64,000 nucleotides of DNA from Ceratothoa steindachneri (GCA_963969495.1 OZ018326.1:178229497-178293496); one strand, 5' to 3'. Shown: positions 1 through 11,305, counted from the first letter of the stretch. The notes: generated by a model from the sequence alone, not told the origin. Made by a program: numbers and translations.

Positions 1-198
1 CAACCATCCCCCCTTACAGTCCAGATCTGACCTTCAGCGACTACTTTTTATTTCGCCAGCTCAAGAAAGACTGCCCTGCGTGGACGCCGGTTTGGGGACG
101 ATAAAGATGTCCAGCTCGCCGTCCAGGAGTGGATTGAACAGCAGTTGGGAGATTCCTTGTTGTGCATTGAAGTCGAGGGTAGTTATATTGAAAAATAA
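1..198 (+). pseudogene. mariner-type transposase, C-terminal fragment
   Basis: This is the tail of a Tc1/mariner DDE transposase, entering from the window edge. The sequence shows PPYSPDLTFSDYFLFRQLKK, the region of the third catalytic aspartate (the D of FSD). A frameshift near 72-76 then moves the reading to a frame giving GRRFGDDKDVQLAVQEW and a stop at 196-198. The order of these blocks (PDL..SDY..LF, then a charged GRRF segment, then a helix with EW) is that of mariner C-termini. AATAAA-like sequence follows the stop. The frameshift and the missing N-terminus before base 1 (not visible) make a working gene unlikely. The mariner assignment is firm; the subfamily is not resolved. Confidence 0.8.
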
Positions 199-413
199 TA
201 AAACACTTTTCCTCATATCTCGTTTCCTTATATCCGAATTGCAAAACAAATTGGCACAGCAAAACCAAAGTTTGACGGCTAATTTTGCCGTTTAATTAGT
301 TGTATCTTGACCAACGTAAATACTCTCAACAAAAAATATATATATAATTGCCTATTAACAAAAATAATTGTACTATAATTTCTGCTTGAATATTCTTGCC
401 AGTTGCAACTCTA

Positions 414-443
414 CAGGGTGTCCACAAAGTCTGGGTACATAGG
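414..443 (+). repeat. mariner left TIR
   Basis: This 30-bp terminal inverted repeat starts CAGGGTGTCCACAAAGTCTG and ends in ATAGG. Its reverse complement is at 1602-1631. It is preceded by TA. Confidence 0.93.
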
Positions 444-491
444 GGATAAATACATACCTTTAGAACAAAACAATATTATTTAATTATAATG

Positions 492-1554
492 TTAAGAAAT
501 TATATTTTCAATATGATTTCCATTATTTGCAATGCATAATTCGATGCGCCTTGCTAAATTCTTGTAAACTCGATTGAATAGGTGTACATTGCAGTCGATT
601 TCAGCACACTGACTGATAATACGTTCTCTCAAGTGGTTTAGATTTGCAATCTTCATTGTGTAAACTTTCTCTTTTAACATACTCCAGAAAAAGAAATAAA
701 GGGAAGAAAGGTCTGGTGAACGAGGGGAACACTCCACATGACCTCTTCTTCCAATCCAGTGAGGAGAAGTGCCATTCAGCCAATCTCTAACATTTGTAGC
801 AAAATGGGCAGGGGCTCCATCCTGCTGAAACCAGTCCGGAAGTACCTCACCTAGGCGCTCAATTTGAGGCATTAATTTGTCTCTCAACATGTTCAAATAA
901 TCTCACCAGTTACATGTTCATCAAAGAAGAAGGGTCCTAGCATATGAGCTTTCCACAAACCACACCACACCACCACCTTTTGGCAGCCTTGCTGTTTCGA
1001 TGGGTCCATCCAATGTGGATTGTCTTGAGACCAGTATCGAAGATTCTGTCTGTTGACTTCACCATTAACATCAAACAAAGCTTCCTCACTGAACAACAAA
1101 AGGTCTTTAGTAAAATTGATATTTTCATCCAATTTATCTCAAAACCATTCGCACATCTCCATTCGTCTATCGGGGTCGTCTTCCTTTAGGTGATGCAATA
1201 TCTGTAATTTGTACGGATGGAACTTCTGCTCTACCAGGATTTGTGGATAGTTGACCTTGGAACACCAAACTCCATGGATATCCGACGAAGTGATTTCTTT
1301 CGGCTAGCAGCAATCTTGGCCATGACAACCTTTTTCGTTTCGTCTGAAGTCTTTGGTCGCCCGGAACGGGGTTTGTCCAAGACACTGCCTGTTTCTTTAA
1401 ACTTCGTGACCAATTTCCCGACGGCAGTAAAATAAATAGGTTGCCGATCAGGTTGTCGAAGGTTAAATTCATCGGAGATTTTGCGATAAGACCATCCTTC
1501 TCGTCCACTTAAGAGTAACAACTCGATTCTTTCTTCTTTAGCCTTAGCCATCAT
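492..1554 (-). pseudogene. mariner transposase, catalytic residues lost
   Basis: The transposase starts with an ATG at 1554. The first about 107 residues hold the helix-turn-helix DNA-binding part (ISDEFNLRQP, then RRISMEFGVPRSTIHK). A frameshift near 1230 leads to FHPYKLQILHHLKEDDPDRR in another frame, followed by an in-frame stop near 1140. The catalytic core (893-1132) has FSEEALFDVNG where the family normally has a DE pair, so the first catalytic aspartate reads glutamate. After a second frameshift near 895 come WFQQDGAPAHF (second aspartate intact), WIGRRGH and SPDLSSLYFFFW. The third catalytic position, normally aspartate two to five residues after SPD, is tyrosine. With two of three acidic residues changed plus frameshifts and a stop, the protein cannot be active. 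Confidence 0.88.
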
Positions 1555-1601
1555 TCGATCTGGGGAGGAAAAATAACATAAATAAATAAAATATTAAAAT
1601 T

Positions 1602-1631
1602 CCTATGTACCCAGACTTTGTGGACACCCTG
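1602..1631 (-). repeat. mariner right TIR
   Basis: This is the reverse complement of the repeat at 414-443, ending ...GGACACCCTG and followed by TA at 1632-1633. Confidence 0.93.
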
Positions 1632-1711
1632 TATAGAGTGGAAATAATGATGTTTAAGGAAATAGCAAACAGGCAGGTAATGTGGAATATTTTAAAAACC
1701 TAGTTTTATAT

Positions 1712-1713
<2 letters not shown>

Positions 1714-1767
<54 letters not shown>
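1714..1767. repeat. (TA)n microsatellite
   Basis: A near-pure TA dinucleotide run forms the left half of a (TA)n-hairpin-(TA)n arrangement. Confidence 0.95.
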
Positions 1768-1769
<2 letters not shown>

Positions 1770-1801
1770 AAAAAATACAGTAGCGTACGTGTAACTATAA
1801 G

Positions 1802-1958
1802 GATGAAACCACAGTAATAGGACTAATTTTATATGCGAAACCAGGTATCGTTGGAGACCTCCGTCATTGTCATTGTTCACGAGCAATTGACAATGAAGGT
1901 TGGCTCCGTCGAAACTTGGTTTCGCATATAAAATTATTACTATTACTGTGGTTTTATC
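1802..1958. mobile_element. foldback MITE-like hairpin within (TA)n
   Basis: A 157-bp imperfect palindrome. The left arm (GATGAAACCACAGTAATAGG, then TTTTATATGCGAAACCAGG) is matched in reverse complement by the right arm ending CTGTGGTTTTATC. Pairing continues inward through the GGAGACCTCCGTCATTGTCA / TGACAATGAAGGTTGGCTCC segments, leaving a loop of roughly 15-20 bases. It has no coding capacity. TA runs on both sides suggest insertion into a TA tract, but target duplications cannot be recognised inside TA repeats. The family is unknown. Confidence 0.7.
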
Positions 1959-1959
1959 A

Positions 1960-1960
<1 letters not shown>

Positions 1961-2041
<81 letters not shown>
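1961..2041. repeat. (TA)n(TG)n microsatellite
   Basis: The TA dinucleotide run passes into TG at about 2031. It is the right half of the sandwich around the 1802-1958 hairpin. Confidence 0.95.
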
Positions 2042-2774
2042 AACACCCGACACCTGACACCAGTTTTACAGGTCGTGGTATAACCGGGTGTACACCGTTA
2101 TACGCACACTAGCCTACCGGCCGAAAGAATTTAAGGCTTCACTTGGGGATGGCTTTATAATTGAATTAAATACACAGTTTCTAGGCCAAGGAAAATTCAA
2201 ACACGGAAACAAAAATATACTTTAATAGGACTAAAAATTAAAAAATACATATATGGCAAGTTAAATGGCAATGCAATTAAATATAGACGGTTCACTGGTA
2301 AGATGGTTAACACTATCAATTAAGTTTGAACCGAAGGATAATTAATTTAGTAATGACTTTTCAATTATGCAAGTTCTAGAGCAAATGAGATCCCTGAGGT
2401 TCGACGCGGTAAAGGTGGGAGGAGCGTGACGAAGAGGGGGTTAAATCTCTGTTACCTCGATGTGAGGCGAGTAGGGCCAGGTAGGTAAGTTCGACATTGG
2501 AATTCTGAGCGTCTCATGGGATACATATTCCAACTTGAGAACATTAAAGTGCGGGAGAGGCCTCATACCCTTAAGAGGTACCCGGAGGGTGCTTTGGAGA
2601 TGGCTTTTACGATCCTTAAAATCTTGAGACGTGGTGACAAGGATTGAAGCGCGCCTAAATATCTTCACCAAGAATGGGGGAGAGAGATTAATCGCAAACA
2701 GACTTAATTAATTGTCCTGGGTCGCCATAAAGTTCTATAGCGCGGTCACGATGCCCACTTAATGGTCTTTCCAT
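2042..2774. other. non-coding stretch with GC-richer segment
   Basis: No gene is recognised. A 26-base near-palindrome lies at 2078-2103 (GTATAACCGGGTGTACACCG, then TTATAC). The segment from about 2390 to 2880 is visibly richer in G+C than its surroundings. It carries short minus-strand frames without ATG starts or known motifs, and may be the edge of an unidentified element. Confidence 0.5.
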
Positions 2775-2882
2775 TGTTCTAATTGTCGCAGTATATCTGC
2801 CAGACGAATTTAGAGCGGTCAACGGTGAACTGGGGAGGTCAGGAAGCGGGGCGAAATCCTTCTCTCTTTCATTCTTCCACAT
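2775..2882 (-). repeat. dispersed repeat family R1, copy 1
   Basis: About 110 bp shared with 5425-5535 in the same orientation. Both contain CAGACGAATTTAGAGCGGTC, then GAACTGGGGA.GTCAG, then CTTCTCTCTTTCATT.TTCCAC. Read on the minus strand, both copies give an LPSS..TALNSS.(R/Q)YT peptide after an ERE/KER segment, so a coding origin in a mobile element is possible. Family unknown. Confidence 0.7.
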
Positions 2883-5424
2883 TAACCCATATATTAATGA
2901 CCATGTAAACTTATCATATACCCCACTGTTTAATGCTCTCTAGCCGTGTCTCATTTTCAGTATTATATTTCTCAGTTAGATTTGAGTTCTTTTTGCATAA
3001 TCAATAAATCACATATTGTTCTTGAATAATTTATTTACTAAAGAAGGTTGTCTCATTCTTATGAGCTTTAACCCTTCATCATCTCTGACTTAGGAAGCAT
3101 TATAGCAACTTGAACTAAACCAATCTAACTTATTTATGTTGTTGTTTTGTTACTTTTTATTATTGAATCGTAGTGTGAGATTTGAGTTGGGATTAAAAGT
3201 TGAATATCAGATCCAAAGGACGAGTCTCTACAACATATGACTGACAGTCTGTGGCGACAAGAATCACGCTTTGGCTTACTCGGGTTCTCGAGATGCGCTC
3301 TTGAAAGAAAACCTTTTCATCGATAATGACGTAATATAATAGAATCGTTCACTACATTTGGTTAGCCATTTTCAAGTGAGTTAGGGAGAAATCCATCCCA
3401 GGCGATAGCATCAACATGAATTTTACTTCACTAGAATGTTCCACTAAAGCAGGCGAAAGAAAAATATGGGCTCAACTTTACATTAACTATTCGTGCTACT
3501 CATATGCATTTTATTTGAGGTGAATGAAACAAACATTCTCAAATATCTCGAAATAAAATACAGAGGTCAACGTAAACAAAGCGAAAGACAGAGCTATTTC
3601 TTTGGCACATGGGCTCCTTCCCTGCCTATTCTCTCCTTAGTGCTTTGGTTTGGTGCCAAGGCTGGGTAAAAAAAATTCATCTTTCTCCTTTAGGTGCTCT
3701 TTTACCAACAAATAAAGGGCAATTACATACTCTTAGGCGACCATTCCTTATCATCGGGAAAAATCTATTTATGATTAGATGATCGAAGGCTTCATTAAAG
3801 AATTAGAGGCTAGGAAGTCTTAAACTAGCTCACCATCATCCTTACTTATGCCACAATAGCACTTTTCTCTTTCAATTCGTACATCGCTTTATGTAGTGCT
3901 GCCATGCCTTCGGAGGTGCAGTAGTGTCAGTCTTCTTTAGCCTATTTTGACAAAGAAATTTTCTTCCGTCTCTAGCGACAATGAACATTTACTTGGAGAA
4001 ACAAAAGTTAGTTTTTAAGAAACATCGTGTTAACCAGTGTTTCAAAGGCTTGGAGCCCTGTAGAATTCTAAATGAAGATTAATATTAAGTCGAAGGAAGC
4101 TAATGCTTATAGTACCCCATCTGTATATATGGTTAATACCAGGAAGTTATTAATAGGTAGCTCTGAAAATTAAAGGACTTTAAAGTGTAGCAAATGACTA
4201 GGTATTATTTAGTGCCATTCATTACTGAGGAAAAAAGAATGGAGTTGATAACTGATGTTTAAAGATGAACAGTTAATTTAGAGTAGCTCAAAAATATAGC
4301 ACAATAGACTTTCTAAAATAAAATAGAATTCAAGGAATATTTATATAATAAATATGCCATAAGTCATCTTAGTAAATTATGAGCCTACAAAACATCATTT
4401 AATACACTTTATCCTCAAGCTTTTTCGAAATGTAGAAATGATTTGAAATTTATTTCTATCCCTTCTATGTAGATAAAAAAGAATTTAAGGAATATTTATA
4501 TAAGAGACCTGAACTCAGAAATAGGTTTACGGCTTTTAAGGGTTTAGAATTTTTCTAACATCTAATCTTTTATTACTGGACAGATAATCTTTTAGTCAGG
4601 AGAAGAAAACTCTGCTTGCATTCAATCTTGCTATGTAGAGATGTGATGGAAGAGTCGGAAGTTACTTAGAAAGGTGAGATGTTTTGCTTGTGTAGCAAAT
4701 GTGTAGCAAATATAGGAACCTGTGAAGGGAAAGTAGAAAGAGGCAGGAGAAAATGGTACCGACAGCGGATAGTGTGTATTAGGCATATTACAAGTTTTTT
4801 TAGCATGCTTATACAAAGTCAGGAAAACAAGCTAACTTTAGAATCATAATAAAATTACCAATTCTTAACCGTCTGATAAAACCAACAAACTTGAATAACT
4901 TGACACCTAGTAAAGGAGAACATTTCATAAACCTCAAGTAACATCTTATTCTAACCAACGTAACACATCTAACCACTCAAGCATTTAAATAAAACTATAA
5001 CACACATAATATTACCTTCGATAACGAGGTATAAACTCATAACCATCACATAACGTACAAACCTTCACAATCGGAAATAACATTTTTGCGCGTCGAACAT
5101 CTACAAATCATCAAAATAAAGGGAGAACCAAACAACTTGCCGTAACCTAAGTAAGACACCAAACAAATTATCAGGAATCACCTAATCATTAAATTAAACC
5201 AGCATAAATATACTGACCTAGCTTTCCTCATCCCTCAAAAAGCTTGCGGACGGGTCTGCTGCCTTTTCGGCAAGCGACCATGCCAAGATTCATACATACG
5301 GCCCCAGCCGCCCTTGTGAGGGGATGTCCAGATTAAGACCAATGACGCAAGTGCGGTGAACGTAGCTTTGATTACATTGAGCGCCCTATTTCAGATATTA
5401 ATTGGCGTATTTTAGCCCTCTGGC
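2883..5424. other. AT-rich stretch without recognised genes
   Basis: I see no coding motif. Reading frames are short with many stops. Two similar short segments (AAGGAATATTTATATAA at about 4334 and 4492) are the only internal repetition seen. The stretch from about 4850 to 5230 is unusually rich in AAC/ACA words on the plus strand. Confidence 0.5.
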
Positions 5425-5535
5425 TAATTTTTCCAGTATATTGGGCAGACGAATTTAGAGCGGTCGACGCCGAACTGGGGAAGTCAGTGGGGGGACGAGT
5501 AATTCTTCTCTCTTTCATTGTTCCACACTCATCCC
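5425..5535 (-). repeat. dispersed repeat family R1, copy 2
   Basis: Second copy of the repeat at 2775-2882, same orientation, with the CAGACGAATTTAGAGCGGTC core identical and the flanks diverged. A GC-richer block just upstream on the plus strand (about 5240-5400) may belong to the same element. Confidence 0.7.
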
Positions 5536-7185
5536 TTATCAGGAAGATATTTCTTTTTCCCACTAGTCGGGTGGAAAAAAAATGTCTCGAACTAATTTTT
5601 ACTTTAAGGTGGATAAGCTATAAAATTTGAATTAGTGCAACGAGATACAAACAAATTTTGGACATGAGCGGGGTTAGCAAATGATAATAATTACTCCATA
5701 CTATACGCACAGGTACAAAAAAATAATAACCATACAACACATTGAGTATTTAAATAAAAGAAAAAATGAACCATTATTAAAAGTACACTACAACCGAGGA
5801 TATTTATACAACACTTCAAACAATTAATCTATATATATAAAACAAATCACCAAACATATTTACAAGGATACGCTAAAAATATCTTTAATTTATGGCAATA
5901 GGGACTTCTAGAGGATTTCTACTTAAACTATCCGTTAAATAATATTTGAGTAGTCTTGATATAAACAATATGGAATTGATTTTCCATGAGCAACACTCCA
6001 AATCATTTGTCGCCCAATTTTTGCTTCTGGATCTGGCTTTAGTTTGTAGTAGAATTTTTCCATTTTAACATTCTCAAATCATTTAATGATATTACTAAAC
6101 CCTTGGGGTGGGGGTCGTCATGGTATTTTCGTGCTTCTCGCAATTACAAGTAATGCTTTATTTTGTAAATCATATATTTAAAGCAATAATCTTCTTTTTT
6201 TTCTACCTCTAATCCTACAGGAGTCTAGAGATAAAGAAATAAGTGAACTTCCCAAATTCAATTAGTACATGTAGTCCATTGTTGTTTAATTATTTATGCA
6301 CTGATTGAAATAGTTGTCCTCTTTTCGTTGTATGCACTTATCACCATGTCTATAGACACTTTTTTACAGAGGAGGGAAAATAGCACATTGATTAAACTCT
6401 CGAGCCAATGAACAGAATTTTATTGTCTTTGACTCAGCATCACGTTATCGACTACTCTCACTAACAACACTACCCTGAAGACCATGAAATTTTATTGTAT
6501 TTATTCTAAAATTCAATTTTTGAGAAAGGTAAAAAAAGGAGATTCGTATTAAATAAGAATTTCGTAGGTCTCTTCAATATAACGTTTATTTACATAGGTT
6601 GTTCTTATCTGCTTCCATAAAATAAATTGCTTGCGGAAAGCCATTCATTTTCTACAAATGGGACATATTTTTGGTGTCTGGTAAATAACAGAATCATAAT
6701 TGAATAGCTTGATGTTAAAAATGTCTAAGGCGACTGATAGATATACGTTTATTGGTAGAAATTTATTGCTCGCAAAAAACATGATATTTTTTAAATCAAC
6801 TAAATATTTCACAAATAATATAACATGGTTTCTACATTGAAATAAGTTTAAGTTAAATATATTTTAGATTACAAAATTAACTGATGGTGGTTTATGGTGA
6901 AAAAAGTTCCCTATAAACTATAATTAAATTTGAGCTAATGTACCACCCATAACTAGAGCTACTGCACTAACTATTAATTTAATTTGAGCTAATACCGCCT
7001 TTCAAAACCTGAACTGATGAAGAAAATCCTAACTATTCGAACGAAATCTTAAAAATAAATGGAGCTACGAAATTTATTATCCACATTTACAGTAAATACT
7101 TTTCAGGGTTGAGAAGTTTTACTTGAATACATAGAAAAAAATCTACGCCACATATTTTTGATCGTCGGAAAAAATAATCTCTAAT
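5536..7185. other. AT-rich stretch without recognised genes
   Basis: No coding motif, RNA gene or clear repeat is seen. A weak local duplication (TTTGAGCTAAT, near 6932 and 6990) is the only pattern. Confidence 0.5.
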
Positions 7186-7712
7186 AATCTCAGAAGTGAA
7201 TAAAAAAGGTGCCTGATCTTTAGAAGAGAAAAGTAAGGATGTTTCTTCTTCATGAGTGAAAATAAGAGTAGCTCGTCTTCAGGGGTGAACAATGAGAATG
7301 GCTCCTCTTCAGGAATGAAATGAAGAGTTCTTCTTCCTTAGGAGTGAAAAGTAAAGATGGCTCAAAATCGGGGGTGAAAGGTAGGGGTGACTATTCTTCA
7401 GAAGTAAAAACTAAGGGTGGCCCCTCTTCAGGAGAAAAAGTAGTGGTGCCTCTTCTTCAGGAGTGTTTTTTCTTCAGAATAGAAAAGCAAAAGTGACTCT
7501 TTTTCTTGAGTGAAATGTAAAGATGGTTCAACTTGAGGAGTCAAAACTAACGATGGTGCCTCTCAATCAGTAAAAAGTAGGTGTAGCCTCACTACATGAC
7601 TTAAAGCATAGGGTGAAGGGTCCTCGTTAGTAGTGAAAAGTAAGGAAGACTTCTCTTCACAAGCTAAAAGTAATGGTGGCCCCTCTTTTTGAGAAAAAAT
7701 TAAAGGTGGTTC
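7186..7712. repeat. 30-bp minisatellite A, block 1
   Basis: A degenerate tandem array with a consensus close to GGATGGCTCCTCTTCAGGAG plus TGAAAAGTAA (30 bp). Copies differ by substitutions and small indels. It appears to be one array with blocks 2 (9437) and 3 (15640), split by insertions. Thirty bases equal ten codons, but indels break every frame, so there is no sign of translation. Confidence 0.88.
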
Positions 7713-7715
7713 TAT

Positions 7716-8259
7716 GGGGGAAGGCAATTCCTTATTTTCGGTTTTACGTATTTATCTAGATTTTTTTATCTTTATCGAATCTATTTACTTTCTGAATTTC
7801 CTTTCTCTTTAAGTTGGCCCTTCAAACATTGTCTTCCATTTATCTTGACTTAATATTTTTGTTGGCGGGGTTAGTTCTTGATCTTCGATTTCTTTTTTGA
7901 TGTGTCTTCATCTTTTTCCAATTATCTTGAGTTGATGATTTCTTCTTGATTCTTGATGATTTAATGAGTTAGCCCTTGAAGTCGTTTTCTTCCATTTTTC
8001 TTTCTTGAGACGATCCATTTTCCTTGAGTCTAGTTGTGTTAGTCCTTGAAGCGTTTTCCTTGATTTTTATTTTCTTCTGGAGATTTCTTCGTAAAAGCTG
8101 TGGACTATGATTTTCGAACTCGGTACCGATAGATTTAAACGCTGATACTCTTAGCCATTACGCCACTGTTTAGCTCGTACTGAGTTGGTAATTTAATGGG
8201 CTATTTATATTATCGATTTGGAAGGAATTTTTCTCTGATACATCTTCGCACCCCTACAC
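7716..8259 (-). mobile_element. tRNA-like SINE, family S1, copy 1
   Basis: A non-coding element of about 540 bp on the minus strand, inserted in the minisatellite. Its head (GTGTAGGGGTGCGAAGATGT on the minus strand) is followed about 95 bp later by RNA polymerase III-like boxes: an A-box-like TGGCGTAATGG (plus coordinates 8155-8165) and a B-box-like GAGTTCGAAAATC (8109-8121). A purine-rich body follows and ends in AAGGAATTGCC. Two further copies follow at 8560 and 8968. The tRNA-like part is internal rather than at the 5' end, which is unusual for a simple SINE. Confidence 0.65.
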
Positions 8260-8559
8260 AGGTTCTTTTCTAGAACGCCGAGTGAATTTGACGATTTGGG
8301 AGAGACTAGTCTTGGATTTCTTAATCGAGGAGTAATAGCTCTCCATCCTCAGCCTCCGAGTCTGCAGGATGAGTGAAGCTAATTCAGTGGGATTGAGGAG
8401 AGCGAACGAAGTCTTGTCTCTTAATCAATGAGTAATAGCATCTCGTCCCGGATCTCCGAATTTCCCAGCAGCAGCTTTTCTTAATCTCTAGTAGGAGAGC
8501 AGATGCAGTTGTGACGAAGATCAGAAGATTGTTCGGCCGTTGAGGGTCACCAGTTATAT
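8260..8559. other. spacer between SINE copies
   Basis: No gene. It has mixed composition and a weak internal duplication: CTTAATCGAGGAGTAATAGC (about 8319) and CTTAATCAATGAGTAATAGC (about 8420), about 100 bp apart. It may be part of the composite insertion between SINE copies. Confidence 0.45.
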
Positions 8560-8966
8560 GGGGGAGTTGCATCCTTATTTTCAGATTATGTATTTATCTA
8601 GAAATTTATCTTTAGCGAATCTATTAACTTTCTGAATTTCCTTTATCTTTTAAGTTGGCCCCTCAAACATTGTCTTTCATTTTATCTTTACTTAATATAC
8701 TTCTTGGTTGGGTGGGTTCTTGATCTCCGATTTCTTTCTTGGTGCATCTTCATATTTCTTCCAATTATTTTGAGCGCTGATTTTTTCTTGATGAGTTGAT
8801 GAGTTAGCCCTTGAAGTCATTTTCTTCCGTTTTGTTTCTTGAGGCATTCCATTTTATCTTGAGTCTTCTTGAGTTGGTCCTTAAGCGTTTTCCTTGACTT
8901 CCGTTTTCTTCTGGAGATTTCGTCGTAAAAGGTTTTTGAGACTATTGAGTTTCGAACTCGGTACCA
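8560..8966 (-). mobile_element. SINE family S1, truncated copy
   Basis: A minus-strand copy of the 7716-8259 element. It is cut at the head exactly after the B-box-like GAGTTCGAAACTC / GGTACC segment (8950-8965), so the upstream part with the A box is missing. The head of a plus-strand copy begins within two or three bases, making a head-to-head inverted junction. Confidence 0.65.
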
Positions 8967-8967
8967 T

Positions 8968-9433
8968 GTGTAGGGGTGTGAAGTTGTATCCGAGAAAAAA
9001 ATTCCTTCCAACGCGATAATATATATAGCCCATTAAATTACCAACTCAATACGGACTCAGCCGTAGAGTAATGGCTAAGAGCATTAAAGTTTAGATCTAA
9101 AGGTACCGCGTTCGAAACTCAAATTTCACAACCTTTTATGAAGAAATCTCAAGAAGAAAACGGAAATCAAGGAAAACGCTGAAGGACTAACTCATCAAGA
9201 ATCAAGAAGGAATAAATCAACTCAAGATAATTGGAAGTAAATGAATAAAAAGCATCAAGAAAGAAATCGAAGATCAAGAACTAACCCAGCCAACAAGAAT
9301 ATTAAGTCAAAATAAATGGAAGACAATGTTCGAAGGGCCAACATAAAGATAAATGAAATTCAGAAAGTAAATAGATTCGATAAAGATAAAATTCTAGATA
9401 AAATCCATAAACAGAAAATAAGGAATGCCCCCC
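8968..9433 (+). mobile_element. SINE family S1, plus-strand copy
   Basis: Begins GTGTAGGGGTGTGAAGTTGT. It carries the A-box-like TAGAGTAATGG at 9064-9074 and the B-box-like GCGTTCGAAACTC at 9108-9120, about 45 bp apart as in tRNA genes. The purine-rich body matches copy 1 through AATAAATGGAAGACAATGTT and ends AATAAGGAATGCCCC at the minisatellite. No open frame of note. Confidence 0.68.
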
Positions 9434-9436
9434 TCC

Positions 9437-11040
9437 CTAGTTCCTCTTCCGGATTGATCAGTGATGGTATATTCTCTTTAGAAGTGAAAAGTGAGATTGG
9501 CTATGCTTCTCGAGTGAAAAGTGATGATAGTTCGGCTTTAGGAGTGCAAAGTAAGGCTGGTTCCCGTTTGCGAGTAAAAGTAAGTGTAGCTCCTCTACAG
9601 CAGCGAAATCTGAGGAAGGAGGATCCTCTTCGGTACTGAAAAGGAAGAGAGACTTCTATTTCACGATGAAAAATTAATAGTGAAAAGTAAAGATGTCTCC
9701 TCTTTAGTATTGAAGTGTAAAAATGGCTCACCTTCAGTAAGAAAAGTATTGGTGTCAAATCTACAGGAGACACCCATGTTTTTTATGTATCATCTTCAGT
9801 GGTGAAATGTATGGAGGGACTCTTTTACTGAGTAAAAGTTAAGGTTTGCTCATCTTCAGGAGTAAAATGTAAGGGTAGATTCTATTCAAAATTGAAAAGT
9901 ATGTCTCCTCTTTAGTATTGAGAAGTAATTTAAGTCCTCTTAAGGAGTGAAAATAAGGGTGGTTCGTCTTTCTGAATGAAAAGTAAAGATGGCTACTCTA
10001 CAGGAGTGAAAAGCAATAGTTACTCCTCATATCGAGTAAAAAGTAACAGTTCCTCCTCTTCAGGAGTGAATGCGAGGGTCTCATCTTTTGAAGTAAATAT
10101 CTATAGTGTTTCTTCTTCGAGAGTGAGCGTAAGGGTAGCTCATCTTTCTGAGTAAAAGTCAATGGATGTCCTCTTCCGGAGGGAAAGTAAGGGTGGTTCA
10201 TCTTCCAGAGTAAAAATCAAGGCTGACTCCTCTCCTGGAAAGAAAAAATTAAGTGGCTTCTCTTCGGGAGAAAAAGTAAGGGTTTTTATTCTAGGGGAGT
10301 GAAAAGTAAGTGTTATTCATCTTCACGAAGTAAAAGTAAGGGGGCTCATCTTTAAAAGTAAAAATTAAGTGTGGATGTTTCCCTTCAAACGTCAAAAATA
10401 ATGGTGGCGTTTCTTCTCGAATGAAAAGTAAGCAAGGCTTAGATTCAACGGTGGAAAGTAGGGTTTTTTTCCACTTGAGGAGTAAAAATTAAGGAGAGAT
10501 CCTCTTCAGTAACGCAAAATTAAGGGGCTTTCTTCAGCAGTGAAAAATAACGGTGACCCCAACGATGTTTTATCTTCAGAAGTTAATAGTAAGGATGGCT
10601 TATCTTTAGAATTGAAATGGTGACTCCTCTTCAAGAGTGAAAATTGTAGTTTTCTCATCTTCAGGAGTGAAATTCAGGGTGCTTCATCGTGACTATTTAC
10701 AAATAAGAGAGACAACTCTCCTCGAGTTAAGAGTAAGTGTGGCTCCTCTTGAGACGAGAAAAGTAAGGTTGACTTCACTTCTGCAGCTAAATTTAGTGTG
10801 ATTCATCTTCAGGAGAAAAAAATTAAGGTGGTTTATCTTCACTAGTGAAAATTATGGATGGCTCCTCAACACGAGTTACTTAAATTAATGGTTGCTCTTC
10901 TTCAGCAGTGAAAGTAATCTTGGGTCATTTTAAGAGTGAAAAGTTAGGGTGCCTCCTCCTTCAGGAGGAAATCAAGTAAATGCGGATCCTCTTCAAAAAT
11001 GAAAAAATAGGGGGTGCTCCACTTTCGTATTGAAAAGTAG
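9437..11040. repeat. 30-bp minisatellite A, block 2
   Basis: This is the longest block, about 1.6 kb, with the same GGNTGGCTCCTCTTCAGGAG / TGAAAAGTAA unit. Divergence rises towards 11 kb. Frames seen here are chance products of the repeat. Confidence 0.88.
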
Positions 11041-11236
11041 GTATATCTGTGTAGGCTAGCTCGGTCTCAAAGTCTTACACGAGTACGGGCAGACAGCTGG
11101 CCACAGGCCCCTTGAGCGATTAATAACGAGTGCGAATTACGGTTGACCGGCTTGGCTTGCCAAGTTTCACTTAAAAGGATATATGTATGAAAACAATACC
11201 CCAAAATATACTTTTAATATATAAAAAGGGGCAATT
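11041..11236. other. unassigned segment before the PLE
   Basis: A GC-richer segment from 11045 to 11170 contains short inverted words (GCTGGCCACAGGCCC, CTTGGCTTGCCAAG). No RNA family was recognised. It may be the left part of a larger insertion whose right part is 14770-15640. Confidence 0.4.
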
Positions 11237-11260
11237 TATATACATATATATATATTTATA

Positions 11261-11302
<42 letters not shown>
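11237..11302. repeat. (TA)n microsatellite abutting the PLE
   Basis: A TA run directly adjoins the PLE terminal repeat. The inverted PLE fragment at the other end (14769) also abuts a short TA run. Confidence 0.92.

Positions 11303-11305
<3 letters not shown>

Larger units (their letters stand above)
412..1633 (-). mobile_element. complete mariner element with TIRs and TA duplication
   Basis: A 1218-bp element (414-1631) is bounded by 30-bp terminal inverted repeats beginning CAGGGTGTCC and flanked on both sides by TA (412-413 and 1632-1633), the usual Tc1/mariner target duplication. The decayed transposase runs on the minus strand. The two TIRs look identical over the whole 30 bp although the gene is heavily broken. 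The CAGGGTGTCC end and the WIGRRG segment fit the DD41D-like branch of mariners; that subfamily call is from memory. Confidence 0.93.

Noticed and set aside
7186..11040. CRISPR-like array (30-bp repeats)
   Set aside because: The units are contiguous with no unique spacers and are degenerate, and the genome is eukaryotic; it is a minisatellite.
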